Assembly (NCBI GenBank): GCA_905221605.1
Contig: CAJNDS010002127.1
Span: 249,649 to 313,648 of the forward strand
Length of the DNA: 64,000 bases
DNA from: Symbiodinium natans
Taxonomy: Eukaryota; Sar; Dinophyceae; Suessiales; Symbiodiniaceae
Direction of reading: 5' to 3'
Under the pieces are notes generated by a model that ran no database searches, was not told the origin of the DNA, and saw only the letters and a program-made list of their open reading frames with translations. The position numbers and the translations under genes are program-made. Below, piece after piece: positions 49,318 to 60,744 of this stretch. Every line of letters begins with the position of its first letter. Positions within the stretch are counted from its first letter, which is position 1.

Positions 49318-50342
49318 AAGGGCTCCCAGCACCACTCCGCATCAACAAGCAGCAGGAGCAGCATCAGCTTCAGCAGAGCTGCAGCAATCCCCTGTCGTGA
49401 CCTTCAGGCAGATGACCCAGATCCAGACGCCGGCAGATTCACTGAGCTCCTTCGCAACTAGCATCTCCGACGACATTTCTTTGGCAGCTGACGTCCAGGC
49501 GGCTATGATTGAGTTGTCCTCCAGGGTGAGTATCGGACCAAAGCGCTTGCTACAGCTTTGGAGAACGTTGGTCAGACAGTCAACGGCGTGCAGGAGGGCT
49601 ATGGAAACATGGTCCGTGGTATGGAGAAGCTTCATGCCGACCTGCAGAGACAGCAAGAAGTCATCCAAGGCTTGGTGGACGCCAAAGCTAGAGGTGATAT
49701 GGAAGTGCGTGCAACAATGGAACAGATGAGGAATGAGGCGAAGCAGAGCTTGGAAACGCAAGTCCAGGATCACGCAAGTCACCAGCGCGAGTTGAATGGA
49801 TTCCTGCAACGGGAGGCAGCCATGAGTGCCAAGATGGAAATGCTTGAAGCACAGGTTGCCAAACTTCGGGACCTCACGAAAGCCCAGGACATCAGATTGA
49901 ACTGCCAGGCGGAAGCCCTGCAGCAGACCGTAGCCGGGCACCGCGTTCAGCCACAGGTGATATGCTAGTGGAGGAACTTCGGGCTCGGGTGGACAGCTTG
50001 AGCAATCAGACAAGTCATGTGGCAGAGGCCGCAGAGACCTTGCTAGCCAGGGTGGCCATGATCGAAGAAGATTCTTGGAAGGAGGCAGTTCAGGAGGAGT
50101 TGGGACAACTGAGGCAAGACATGGAAGTGTTGGTGGAAGGTGCTAACGACCGCGCTGCTCATTTTCCTTTGACCCCAGACGCTTACTGCCAGGACGCGGG
50201 TGGTCAGCCGCAGTTCGACGCCGACGAGGCCGAGAATGAATGGTGGGGTTGGCAGGGCAACAACAGGGAAAAGATGGACAATCACTATGCGTGGCGTGAA
50301 GACCCTGGATGCCAGAATCCTTGGGGACTCACGCCGCCGCCG
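49311..50342 (+). pseudogene. gag: Gag N-terminal part of copia element 2 (frameshifted)
   Basis: An open frame covers 49181-49535 (could start in the LTR at ATG 49181 or at ATG 49311) with a Ser/Thr/Gln-rich start. The coiled-coil part continues in another frame at 49558-49968 (KLHADLQRQQEVIQGLVDAK, EMLEAQVAKLRDLTKAQ) and a third from 49962 (VEELRARVDSLSNQTSHVAE). Two frame changes are needed to read it through. Long heptad-like helices suggest assembly by coiled coil. Confidence 0.65.
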
Positions 50343-50642
50343 GGGCTGGTGTGTGAGGAAGTTGGCCATCCTGGCCGGCAAACTCCTACGTTCCCGGGGC
50401 TGGTGCGCGGAGAAGATGGCCAATATGGTCCGAATGCGTCTGCAGACTCGGGGATGGTGCGCGGGGAAGATGGCCAGCATGGTCATAGTGCGCCCACAGG
50501 CTCGGGGCTGGTGCGCGGGGAAGATGGCCAGCATGATCATAGTGCGCCTACAGGCTCGGGGCTGGCGCGTGGAGAAGAAGGCCATGTTGGTCCGGCTGCG
50601 CCAACGTCGCCGGGGCTGGTGCGTGGAGGACGTGAGACTACA
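50343..50642 (+). repeat. 54-bp tandem repeat in Gag
   Basis: Five 18-codon units plus a part, consensus GLVRGEDGQHGHSAPTGS. Later units are more alike (two differ at one residue). The repeat length is a multiple of three, so the frame is kept. Confidence 0.9.
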
Positions 50643-50668
50643 GTGAGAAATCTAGACAAGATGATCGC

Positions 50669-51300
50669 ATGGAAACCGAACAGGAGCAGTGGAAGGCGCT
50701 GACGGACATCCCAAACTTTGACTTCTCAGGCAAAACTCCGTGGGAGCTGGGAATGTCTTATTCCACTTGGAAACGTCAACTGTGTACGGTTGCGGGAACA
50801 GCGTCTGGCAAGTTCCAATCCTTTGTGGAAGCTTGTGTGGCCGAAGCAGAGATGAGATACCAGTGCAAAGCTCAGGAGCCGGGAGATGCCCGCCCTGGGC
50901 TCCTACAGCCGTTACCCTTCGGGATACGCAGGACGACTTGTGGCGCAATTGCTAAGAATGTTCCCCGAGAGGATCACTGCCCCAGCTTTGGAGATGACAA
51001 GTTCAGCCAATGAGATCCACCCCGCGCAGATCTTAGAGGAGTTCTTGACCAAGTTCATACGCTCTCTTGAGCCGGCTGGCTCAGCAACCGAGGCGGCTCA
51101 GGCGCTATGCCGGTGGAAACTCCGGAAGCGGCGCCATTTGAGCTGCTCAAAGGTCTCCAAACCCTTATTGCCAGGCTAGAAAAGAAGCATGATTCACTGA
51201 GGACAAGGATGTCCCTTTGCAGATTGGACACGTCGATACAGCTGGGAAAGGCTCAGGGTGTCGAACTCATGCTGGAGAATATCGAGAAAGAACTCTGATT
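50669..51300 (+). pseudogene. gag: Gag core-like region of copia element 2 (frameshifted)
   Basis: One frame gives KTPWELGMSYSTWKRQLCTV and EACVAEAEMRYQCKAQEPG. After about 50885 the sense continues in another frame, YPSGYAGRLVAQLLRMFPER, and from 51107 in yet another, FELLKGLQTLIARLEKKHDS. This matches the layout of Gag regions ahead of the nucleic-acid-binding part but has no intact frame. Confidence 0.6.
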
Positions 51301-51329
51301 GTTGTCGGCGGACGAGTACTCGAAGAGCA

Positions 51330-51650
51330 ACACCTCAGGCGAGCATGAGATCAGCTTGGCGAACAAGGGTAAAGGAAAGGGATTCAAAGGCAAGGGCAAG
51401 GATGGAACCAAAGGGATCAAAGGACAAGAAGAAGATCCTGTGTCCGTTCCTACAGAAGGGCTGTTGTTCCTTCGGAGATCGCTGTTACTACAAGCATCCT
51501 GACGCATCGCATCAACCTCCACCTACGAATCCCAAGACAGATGCTCAGAGGAAGATAATTCCGTGTCGGAACCACAAGAAGGGCACGTGCAAAATGGGGA
51601 CAAGTGCCGATATCTTCATGAGGATGCAGCTACAGCCAAAGCAACAGCAA
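51330..51650 (+). pseudogene. gag: Gag tail with two CCCH zinc fingers
   Basis: A Gly/Lys-rich stretch (GKGKGFKGKGKDGTKG) is followed in another frame by CPFLQKGCCSFGDRCYYKH, a C-x7-C-x5-C-x3-H finger. A second finger starts CRNHKKGTCKMG; its last Cys and His (DKCRYLH) lie in a different frame because one G is missing after ATGGGG at about 51599. CCCH fingers bind RNA in other proteins. Copia Gags normally carry a CCHC knuckle instead. Confidence 0.65.
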
Positions 51651-51659
51651 AAGCCCTGG

Positions 51660-52910
51660 AACCCTGATGGGAGTGGAGAAGGGAGCAGCAGCAAAAGCCA
51701 AAGCATCAGCCGCAGTTCCCAAGGCCTCGTCGGCGGCGTTGGCGAGTGTGTGCAAGATGGCTCGCTCAGATCTTCTAGAGGATGAGAATTCTCCATCGAG
51801 CTCCGACTCAGAGATGACTCATATCAGCGAGGCTGGGTCAGATGAATCCACAGCAAGCTATGCACGACAGAGCCAGGATGAGTTCTCAGAGGAGGAGTTT
51901 CTTGACACAGGTCCTCAGAGAAATCCCTTGTGGAGGCTTCACATGAGGACGAGTTCTTGGAGTGGCAGAGAGGACAGATCATGTTGGCACCGAGGGATTT
52001 CCAGATGGTAACAGACGGCCTGGACGTAGCGGTGGGGGTAATGGTCAACGTTGCTCACTTGGACCAAGGACTCCCAGCGTATAGCATTCCATTTGGTGAA
52101 GAACAAGAGATAGTGTCGGTGCATGACGTGTTGATCATGTGTGAGGACAATGTTGCAAGGCCCGGAGTAATTGCACGGCTGTTAGATCTTGGCCCCTCGC
52201 GAAATGAACTTTTCTTGGCTGCGATTGAGAACCCTCGTCCTCCGAAAGTACGCCAATCCAGAGCGACAGGATCCAAGGATCCGTTGCCCGCAGAACACAT
52301 GCACATGAGGCCCCAATCCGGGGATCCTTATTCCGAGGAGTTTTTGGGAATGAGCATAGTGGAGATCTTGGAGCAGGTAGACTTCAAGGAGGGAGCCGCG
52401 TACTTTGATTCTCCGGGTGTTGAGATTGTACTATTGGAGCTGAGGGGAGCTTTGATGGGAAGTGGTTCTTCGCAAGGGTCACAAGCCAGAAAGGCCCACG
52501 CCATGACAGGAGATGGAGACGTGGGGGTGTTGCTAGACTCTGGAGCCAATGAAATAGTCAGAACTGCGCCCGACCCTAAACCCCATAGATCGAGACCATC
52601 TCCTCTACAACTTGCTGACGGGCAAAGCGTGCAGGCGTGGAGGACCAGGGAAGATGAGATTTGCATCCAGACAGAGTCAGGAAGATCTACCCTGTGCGGC
52701 CTGCGCAAGTTGGTAGACATCGGGGCGACCTTCACATGGTCGCCGAAGGGGGCTGCCTCCGGAAGTGGGAGATCAGCGGATCTCTTTGGGTATTCGAAAT
52801 GGGTTGCCCTACTAGACATGGGAACATTACAGAATCCTAAGGCCGATGTTGACAAGGCAGTGGAAATCGAGATGCTCGCAGGCCACAGCGCAGGTGCACT
52901 CAGACTCTGA
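51660..52910 (+). pseudogene. pol: Protease region of copia element 2
   Basis: A Ser/Glu/Asp-rich linker, then frame 51930-52910 with the aspartic protease motif VGVLLDSGANEIV at about residue 204 and later LADGQSVQAW, LCGLRKLVDIGATFTW. Placement before the integrase agrees with copia Pol. The ORF itself (327 codons) is open but is disconnected by frameshifts from its neighbours. Confidence 0.75.
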
Positions 52911-53819
52911 GCCACTCATAGCGACTCAGGAGGAGAGTCAAATCATCGAATGGGATGAGATGGGAAGCGCAGCTATGGCTCAGGAGGAGCAGGTGGCTCA
53001 CAGAGCTGCCCTAATGGGGAAGGAGAACCTCACGTATGTGGACATTGCCGATGTGGTAGCGAGAGCAAGAGTGCCGTGCACCAGGACTAATAGAATGAAC
53101 AAGATCCAGAACGCTGGAACCTATGGGTGTTTGGGGCATGGAGTGTTGGCGGTTTGCGAGGAGTAACATCGATCGCCAAGGAGAGACCCTGTCTCACAAA
53201 GGTCTTGACGAAATTCATTTCTTCTCAAACATCGGTGCCGTTCCGATCATTTGCCGTGTCGCAGGACGCGGCGTTTAAACCACACCAAGATCCGAACGAC
53301 ACTGCTTATGACAATGCGGTAATCGGATTTTCAGAACACAAAGGAGGAGAAGTGTGGATCGAGGCAGACGATGCGTCCAGATTGAAGCCGGAAGAGATTG
53401 CTTGGAGAATGGTGAAAATTGGTGGGGAGCCCCTGGCCGGAATATTTCAGTCTACAAGCGGGGGAAAAGTAGTCACATTCAATGGCCGGAAGTATCACGG
53501 CACAGAGCCGTATGAAGGAAGTCGGAAAGTTCTTGCTGCTTATGTTCCTCGAGGCTGGAAAAATCTTGATGAGAAGGACCTTGCGGTCGTCGAGGATTTG
53601 GGCTTCAGAGCACCAGCAGACAACGCAACACCAGCAGACCACATGCCGCCAGCAGTAGCAAGCCATACGATGAGCAACGCCACTCCACCGAACAACGACC
53701 CGAGTGAACCCTTAGCGCACCCTATTTCTACTACTTCTGGGGAAGTTCAGGGATCAGTCCAGGCTTCAGAACAGGAAAGCTTAGGCTTGAATGGCGGCGG
53801 CCAGGACTATGGGGATTGA
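52911..53819 (+). pseudogene. 2-oxoglutarate/Fe(II) dioxygenase-like domain inside copia element 2
   Basis: The N-terminal part is in frame 52846-53166 and the rest in 53127-53819, with one frame change near 53125. The second frame reads FGAWSVGGLRGVTSIA, FAVSQDAAFKPHQDPNDTAY, HKGGEVWIEADD, then VVTFNGRKYHGTEPYEG and SRKVLAAYVPRGW. The HxD pair (His 53283, Asp 53289), distal His (53496) and Arg nine residues later (53523) are the Fe(II) and 2-oxoglutarate ligands expected of this fold (TET/JBP and AlkB-like families). The GGxVWI and final strand also fit. Substrate is unknown. It sits between protease and integrase, where copia Pol normally has no enzyme. Confidence 0.68.
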
Positions 53820-54377
53820 GGTTGAGTTTGGGGTAGAAGAGAGTTTATGCCACGCTGCACCAGTGGCGCCCGAGGGAAGACTTGCTTCCGAGGCTTGTGA
53901 TGAGGTGCCGGATTTAGAGCTCCCAGACTCATCGGTTGGGGTGACGCTCGAGAGGGAGACAGAGGAGACCACGCAATTCCAGTCCAGAGCAAGGAAGTGA
54001 CAAGCTATCTGGTGGAAGAAGTTTGTAGAGTGCTGATGCTAATGCAGCCGAAAGTGATCCTGAGAACGGACACCGAACCAGCGATGATTGCGTTGAGAAA
54101 GAAGGTGCAGACGATAAGGAAAATGCAGAAGCTTGAAACGGAGATCCAAGATGTAGCACCAGACACGCACCAAGGAGCACAAGTTGAACGATGGGTACAA
54201 ACCGTGAGGAACCTATCGAAGACTTTGGTGTATGGAGTAGAGAAAGAAGCGAAGGTAAAGATCACAAGCGAGAGTACACTGTATCCATGGGCACCAAGAC
54301 ATGAGGCTGCCAGGCGGAAGACTTTCCAGGAACTGGTCTCCGTCATCCTCACAGGCGGGTCAAACCGGCAGACGTAG
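53820..54377 (+). pseudogene. First integrase-like fragment
   Basis: Frame 53997-54377 reads VILRTDTEPAMIALRKKVQT, then DTHQGAQVERWVQTVR and STLYPWAPRHEA. The Asp in LRTDTE and Glu in QVERW resemble the second Asp and the Glu of a DDE integrase of another retroelement type, with the first Asp region absent. 53791-54000 is an open, acidic, unrecognised stretch. This may be a remnant of a different element. Confidence 0.5.
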
Positions 54378-54979
54378 CTTTGGGATCTTTAGCAATTGAT
54401 ATTGCCGGACCTTACAAGGAGAGCAAATATTCTGTAGTTGGCATTTTTTCTTTCCAAGTTGAGGGTATGGGCTTGGCTTTTGCAGTTCCCGCTACAAACC
54501 GGAAAGTGGAAACAATATTGGGGGCTACAGAGATCATCCTTGCTCAACTGTCGGCTATCACTGGGACAAAGGACTGCGTGGTGAGATTACACAGCGACAA
54601 CGGTCTTGAGCTGGTCACGAGTCGTTTCAATGAGGCAATCAACAAGAAAGGAGTTTTTAGAACAACGATGGTGCCATATAACCCCTCATCAAATGGGAGA
54701 GCTGAGCGGCAAGTTCAGGCCCTGAAACGAGGAGCGCTTCAATTCTTGATAGAAGGCGGATTGGAGCGAAGATTTTGGCCGTTTTGCGTCATGGAGGCTG
54801 CAGCTTGCCAGAGAGATATTGCCTTGGGAATGGGGGCGAGTAAACTGGGCGCGCGCGGAGCGAGCAGTGCTTTTGCCCCGGAATTCTTCTATGTCGAAAG
54901 GGGCGTTTGTGCTGGTGACTCGCAATGGAAGTCACAGATTGATGAGGGCACGGGCGCCTGTGAAGTTGGAAGCCGATGA
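54378..54979 (+). pseudogene. pol: Second integrase core of copia element 2
   Basis: The frame opens just upstream and reads LAIDIAGPYKESKYSVVGIF (first Asp), VRLHSDNGLELVTSRFNE (second Asp) and VPYNPSSNGRAERQVQALKR (Glu). All three DDE residues are present with the usual spacing. The zinc-binding H2C2 part upstream is not recognisable, probably because of frameshifts. Confidence 0.75.
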
Positions 54980-55935
54980 TGAGAAGTGGAGGGTAGCTAG
55001 CCTGGATGGAAAGAAGTTCTGGGTGTCATCCAAGGGATCTGTTAAAGAAATGGATTCCGAGACCATCGATGAATTGCCTACCATGGAAGAGCGAGCTCAC
55101 GGACCTGTGGATGGGGACTTGGTTTGTGGGGCACGCTTGGGCGAAGGAGCCGTGGCGGCAAAAGCGGCGCAATCTAATGAGCCGAAGTCATGCGACAAGT
55201 ATCATGTGGAGACCTTTGAGGAGGAGGCTGATGCAGAAGAACAAGAAAGGATTTTCAATGTTTTGGCTGGTGTTCACAACTGTTCGACGGAGGAGATGGA
55301 AGTATGGGAAGAGCTCCCGGAAAATCCTTTGGAGCTGCATGACCACTTAGGATTGAAGCAGACAGACGAAATCTCCGATGTGTCTGGTGTGTACGGAGAA
55401 GCCGGCGCTGATCAGGACAAGCATGTGTTACAACAAGGCGCAGCCATCGCAGCTGAACAGGCGTCTGCAGCGATTCTGGAGAGAGTCAGGCTGGTGGTGT
55501 GTGGCAACTATGAAGACACATCTGGCATAGATACATCTGCTTACGCGTCGTCGAACGTGGATGTGAACTGCTTGAGGGTGATGTATTCGGAGTTGGCCAA
55601 TCATCAAGAATGGGAGGGAATGGGATTCGATGTGAGTCAGGCACTCCTCTACTCGGATCTTAAATCCAAAAACACCATCTTAATGCGACCTCCGAAGATT
55701 CTTCAAACGCTGGGGCTGATCAAGCGGGGACGCAAAAGGGCATTTACGGACTTAGGTCGAGTCCTGTGTCTTGGGAGTTGGAACGAGACGTCCTGAGTGA
55801 AGCCACGTTACCACCGCTAGCAGAAGACGATTTGCCTAGCTTGAAGGTCCATGCGGTTTCGGACTATGCTGGAATGTGGGTGATTAGAAGAGAAGACAAT
55901 CAGGAGATTGCGGCGATTGTCAGCCACAAATCCGC
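54980..55935 (+). pseudogene. pol: Reverse transcriptase, N-terminal half, YVDD missing
   Basis: Frame 54819-55796 carries an acidic linker then RVRLVVCGNYEDTSG and WEGMGFDVSQALLYSDLKSK, where the Asp in FDVSQA is the first catalytic residue. The next part is in another frame, GIYGLRSSPVSWELERD. After QEIAAIVSHKSA the sequence jumps to NHRGVEISQH, so the segment with YVDD is deleted (about 60 residues expected). Confidence 0.72.
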
Positions 55936-56827
55936 TTGAACCATCGGGGCGTGGAGATTTCTCAACATTTGTGGTTATTACAAGAGCTTCAGAAGCGTCA
56001 GCTGATCCACTTGAGGGGGCAGGAAAGTCTTCCTGTACTTCATGAAGGAGAGCTTAGAGATGAGCGAGAAGATCGTCAATACACCTCGCGAAAAACTGAA
56101 GCACAGAGGGAGTTGGGCAGTTTGCTTTGGCTGGCTACAAAGTCCCGAGGGGACATAGCAGCAGTGATAGGGGCCGCAGCCACTTGCTTGACTAGGGCAC
56201 CCTCGGAGGCTCTCAGAATTGCTAAAGGGACTTGGCGGAATTTTGCGAAACTCTTGTTGATTCGCGGTGCTTTTCCAGGCTACAACTTCCAACGTCTTGA
56301 CAGGATATTCCGACGCCAGTTTTGCTCCTGGAGGGAGCAGATCGAGAACAGGAACTGTAGTCTCTTGGGGAGCCAACCCAATTGCATGGTCCAGCAGGAG
56401 GCAAGCACTTACAGCCTTCTCGACATGTGAGGCTGAAGTTGAGGGTATGGCCTCAACGGTTCAAGACCTGCTGCACGTTCATGCTTTGATTAGGGCTTTA
56501 ACGGGGCGAGATTTGGGACTTGAACTCAAAGCGGAGAATACACCTGCTGTGACCCTAGTGACAAGGGAGCGATTTGTTGCTCATGGGTGGCGCAGAAGAC
56601 ACTTCGCCCTTAGGGCGTCATGGTTGAGAGACATGACGGCTACAAGAGACATCTTGGCGGAGCACGCCCCTGGAGCAGGTTTGGTAGCAGATCTCTTGAC
56701 GAAGTCTATTCCAAAGTGTCGTTTACCAAATCTTGAGGCCGATGATGGGATTGATAGACACAAGCATATGATTCTAAACCTGGCGGAGACTGGGACAGAG
56801 AAAGACGGCGAGGCAAACGCAGGCTGA
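55936..56827 (+). pseudogene. pol: Reverse transcriptase end and RNase H of copia element 2
   Basis: Frame 55936-56220 reads RELGSLLWLATKSRGDIAAV. RNase H continues in frame 56267-56827 with GYSDASFAPGGSRSRTG, STCEAEVEGM, LKAENTPAVTL and LVADLLTKS. The third position reads EN rather than the usual DN. The stop is followed by about 165 bp of 3' non-coding sequence. Confidence 0.75.
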
Positions 56828-56983
56828 CCATCGAGCATATTCGTGGGAAGCGTGGAATTGTCCTCAATTAAGGCTTTTGATAAGTCCTCTGCCGAAGGAA
56901 TAGTCCAGCAGGGGCGACGCGCATGTTTTTGATGCGCAATCCGAAGGGGAGCGGCAAAGCTCTCATGCTTTTCGATCTTTGCC

Positions 56984-56992
56984 GAGGGGGAG
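56984..56992 (+). other. Polypurine tract of copia element 2
   Basis: GAGGGGGAG lies directly before the 3' LTR and would prime plus-strand DNA. Confidence 0.75.
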
Positions 56993-57298
56993 TGTTTCGG
57001 ATCCTGCACAAGGATGACACACACACTCGAGAAGTGTACAAGATGACACGCACACTCGAGAAGTGTACCGCCATTCGACATGGCTCAAGTGCGACAAAAG
57101 ATCGCCGATGGTGTGGGTTTTTGAGGGAAGGATTGGGGTTGAGGTTCGTCCATGCTTGTAGTGCATGTAAGCTACGCAATCTACTTACGACCCACTTGAT
57201 GACGTACCTATTCAGTTTTGTAGATCTCCTGCTCCTAGTCATTATTCGTTGGTTCCTACTACCCCTTCTACCAACCCTCAAGCTCATAACCTCCAAGA
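56993..57298 (+). repeat. 3' LTR of copia element 2
   Basis: 306 bp, with two copies of the 29-bp unit, followed by target duplication TGATC. Confidence 0.9.
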
Positions 57299-57397
57299 TG
57301 ATCCACCAAACAATAGTCACGAACCAAACCCTTTTGAAAGGATCGGGCCTACATGGGCCTTCATCAGGTATCAAGATTGGGGTCTAGAGGTAGACAC

Positions 57398-57595
57398 TTG
57401 CTTGCTGCATTATTGTTGTTTTCTCTTGCTGCTGCTACGCCTGGCGACCACAATCTTCTGGAAGCCAAGGAAGCCCAGAATGCCTCCCACATGGCTCCCG
57501 ATTGAAGCGGCCAGCGACGCATACCATGGTTGTAGCTCCTGGTCACACTTGCCATCTTCAGGTCCATCTCCTGAGAAGTCTGTAACACAGGTTTG
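57398..57595 (-). CDS. Candidate C-terminal exon with a membrane segment
   Basis: After GTTACAG the minus frame reads DFSGDGPEDGKCDQELQPWY, then ASLAASIGSHVGGILGFLGF and QKIVVARRSSSKRKQQ with a TAA stop. It would be a C-terminal membrane anchor with a basic tail. It lies about 100 bp from the right end of copia element 2. The family is unknown. Confidence 0.42.
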
Positions 57596-57649
57596 TGACA
57601 CCGCTCTGTCAAAAAGCCCTGCACCCATACATGTCAGCTTCCGTTAAGA

Positions 57650-59090
57650 GACAGAGTCAGGGCTCTGCCAGCAGAGCCGACAATTGCAGCTGGCCGCCAG
57701 CACAGAATAACAAGGGCCAGGACAGTAGCAACCGTGAATGAGGCCAAGGAAGCGCTCCTTGGGAAGGTTTAAGTGCATGAATGCATCTTGCCAAGGACGC
57801 AAGAATCAGGGACCCGGGGTACCTACATTTTACAAAACACGGCGCCTGTACGCGGGGGAAATGCGTCCAAATGCTGCAGATCTGCGCGCTATGTGCAGCG
57901 AGGACACCAAAGCCAGTTCAACGCAGCAATCCTAAGCTTTCTGCAGTGGAACGATGGAAATGCAGTAAACCAAGCAGTTTCCATCCAAGCTGAGGCAGCG
58001 TCAAAAGTCTCCCTCCAGCCGACTCATCAACATCCATGTGAACCTTGCCAAAAAGGTACAAGACCCAGCTCCGGTTTCTGGGCTCAAGCTGTTCACAGCC
58101 ACGCTACTCAGAGTCACCATCTAACCCCCTGGCGTCCACATTGTAAGGTGACCTAATCTCACAAATACCCAATCTCGGCGCCCGGGTCCTACAACAGTGG
58201 CTTTCACACTCCGCCACTACAGGTCGCTTTTACACAACCTTCACAAAGTCGGACTTCATGGTGGAGAGCCTGTTGAAACCAAGAGTAAAGTTAATAGCTC
58301 CCCGAGCCTGGAATATGCTACGCGCACGGTCCCTGCTTTGTAGGCAACAGGTTCTGAAATTCCGCCAACCGCAACGATCCGCAACAGCTAGGCTAGGCCC
58401 ACCTCCCTGACCAGTGCAGGGGCATCAGCAGCGGTTCGTGCGCAAAGTCCCGGCCCGCAGAGAAGCAAGAGGGCCTTCGTCATTCATGGCAACTTACTTC
58501 GACTCCGTCGCTGTGAAAGTTCAGCTGCACCATCCCAGTCAGCCAGCACCCAGTTGCAAACAAATCAAGTGAATGCTTCAGGTCAGCTTTGTTTTGCTGG
58601 CTTGGGATCGATACTTACCGATACTTATTCCAATACCGGCCAACACGCTGCAGAACACCAGCGTAGGAAGCGCTCCAACTTCTCTGACGGCATGCCTGGG
58701 CTTCATAAACGGACAAAGCTGCACAAGCAGCACTTCAGAAGCAAAAAAGCATTAGGAAGCCAAAGCTTCTGAAACAACATCTCAGCCCAAGGCATGAAAG
58801 GCATGTGTTGAAAACAGCTGACTTGGAACAGGGAGGCCTAAGTCCTGCCTATAATTTGTTGGGGAGTCACGGCAGCTGACAGCCGCTTCTCTGCGGAGAA
58901 AGGCTACTTCTCAAACAAAGACCTCGGCACAGCAGTCGGATTCTGGCAGGTGCCCCAGAGCAACCATCGTGTGAGAAACTTTCCTTCAATAGAATCAATT
59001 GAAGGCCCCTTGAGATGAACTCCGCATTCTTACTAGACTTTCAGAGTTGAGGTTCATGGGAACAAACAAAAAGAACAACTCCTCAACAAA
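57650..59090. other. Unassigned sequence
   Basis: Overlapping plus-strand ORFs at 57738-58156 and 58554-58772 without recognisable domains. No telomeric arrays. Confidence 0.4.
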
Positions 59091-59094
59091 AACA

Positions 59095-59610
<516 letters not shown>

Positions 59611-59819
59611 GGCTTCGAGCAATTCGGGTGTGCCAATTTGACCATAGGATCTGGAGGTTTTGGGATTTCGGTGCATGTCCAAGCAAGGCCCATGATAGTG
59701 CTGATATATGTTTACATGATGAGGCGCGCGATGCTTTCAATGCTTTCGGGTCACTCGTGGTCTAGTTGCGAGGTTCCCACCCAAGGTTTGATCACCACGG
59801 TTTGGCGAGGTTGTCGAGC

Positions 59820-60225
59820 CACCGGGAGTGCCGCCCGCGCCAGACCTCATCAGTGGCCAACCCCTCTCCTTCTCAGGCCCCTCAGGCTCGCAGGAAGCGC
59901 CGATCAGAGCTGTCGGTCCAGGTAGTGCAAGCTTCACCGACGAGCTGGGAATGTATGGGGCTCGGAATTGTAGCGCCCGAGACGGTTTGCCTGTGTGGGG
60001 TCCCTCTCGCCCTCAGGCCTCAATGGCTCCCCCTCCGGCGACCGCATCAAGGAATGGATGCGCAGAGAAATGGCCTATGACGTATGGGGATTCCCGAAAC
60101 TGCCTCCTCCGAACAGGTCCCCTCCGCCGCTTCTGGCTTCCCCGAGACCAAAAAAGCCGCGTGGGACCCTGCTATCTCCCGCCCACCCTTCGACTCCAGG
60201 ATTTGAGCAAGGGGGGTTCTTGACA
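59820..60225 (+). CDS. Candidate exon(s), Pro/Ser-rich unknown protein
   Basis: One plus frame reads DLISGQPLSFSGPSGSQEAP and SASFTDELGMYG (59828 on). From about 59995 another reads SGDRIKEWMRREMAYDVWGF and PKLPPPNRSPPP. Either a short intron or a frameshift joins them. A (CAAA)n tract at 60229-60262 follows. The family is unknown. Confidence 0.35.
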
Positions 60226-60544
60226 AAACAAACAAACAAACAGACAAACAAACAAACAAACAACAGGGCAGCGCAAGTTGCTCAGCCGAGACGCAGTCTT
60301 TCAGTAGCGAGCATCTCTGGGATCACCAAGCATACGGAAGGTCTACTGGAGAACCCAAACGCCCAAAGGTAGCAGGGCCAGGCAGCGGAAGTTCACGCAA
60401 TGATTGAGGCATGTGCTACAACTAGGTGCCATATTGTGGTTATGCTACTTACTTACTTCTCCAATACCTAGGAATTAAAAGTTTGTAAGGTTGGGAATTG
60501 ACTGGCGAAGTAAGGTTGAAAGGAGCCATGCTACCCCCCCATGT

Positions 60545-60697
60545 TGGAGAATCTTGGAACACACGTTCTCGTACTGCTCAGCTCTGGACCCGTGCAAGCA
60601 TCTGCTGGTCTTGAAATACCTCGAGGTCCTGCAAGGGCTCCACGACTCTGTTGGCAGGAACCGCTATGACCGCCGCAACAAGAAGAACATGCCCTAG
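60545..60697 (+). CDS. Candidate C-terminal exon, unknown protein
   Basis: The plus frame reads ILEHTFSYCSALDPCKHLLV, then LKYLEVLQGLHDSVGRNRYD and RRNKKNMP with TAG. The basic end looks like a genuine C-terminus. The upstream border is not defined and no family is recognised. Confidence 0.42.
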   Translation, partial: WRILEHTFSYCSALDPCKHLLVLKYLEVLQGLHDSVGRNRYDRRNKKNMP

Positions 60698-60744
60698 GGA
60701 AGAGAGGACCGCACAATTGGGGCAGATTAACGGGGTTGTTGTTT

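Larger units (their letters stand above)
48971..57298 (+). mobile_element. Ty1/copia-like LTR retrotransposon 2, decayed
   Basis: An 8.3-kb element. LTRs at 48971-49305 (335 bp) and 56993-57298 (306 bp), the difference being one extra 29-bp unit. Target duplication TGATC is at 48966-48970 and 57299-57303. LTR ends are TG and GA (not CA). Purine tract GAGGGGGAG precedes the 3' LTR. Gag, protease, dioxygenase-like domain, integrase, reverse transcriptase and RNase H follow in order, but at least ten frame changes and loss of YVDD show it is inactive. About eight LTR substitutions by eye make it older than element 1. It lacks the ACTG bias of element 1. Confidence 0.9.

Noticed and set aside
50343-50642. 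CRISPR array
   Set aside because: The 54-bp units are contiguous tandem repeats in a Gag frame, without spacers, in a eukaryotic retroelement.
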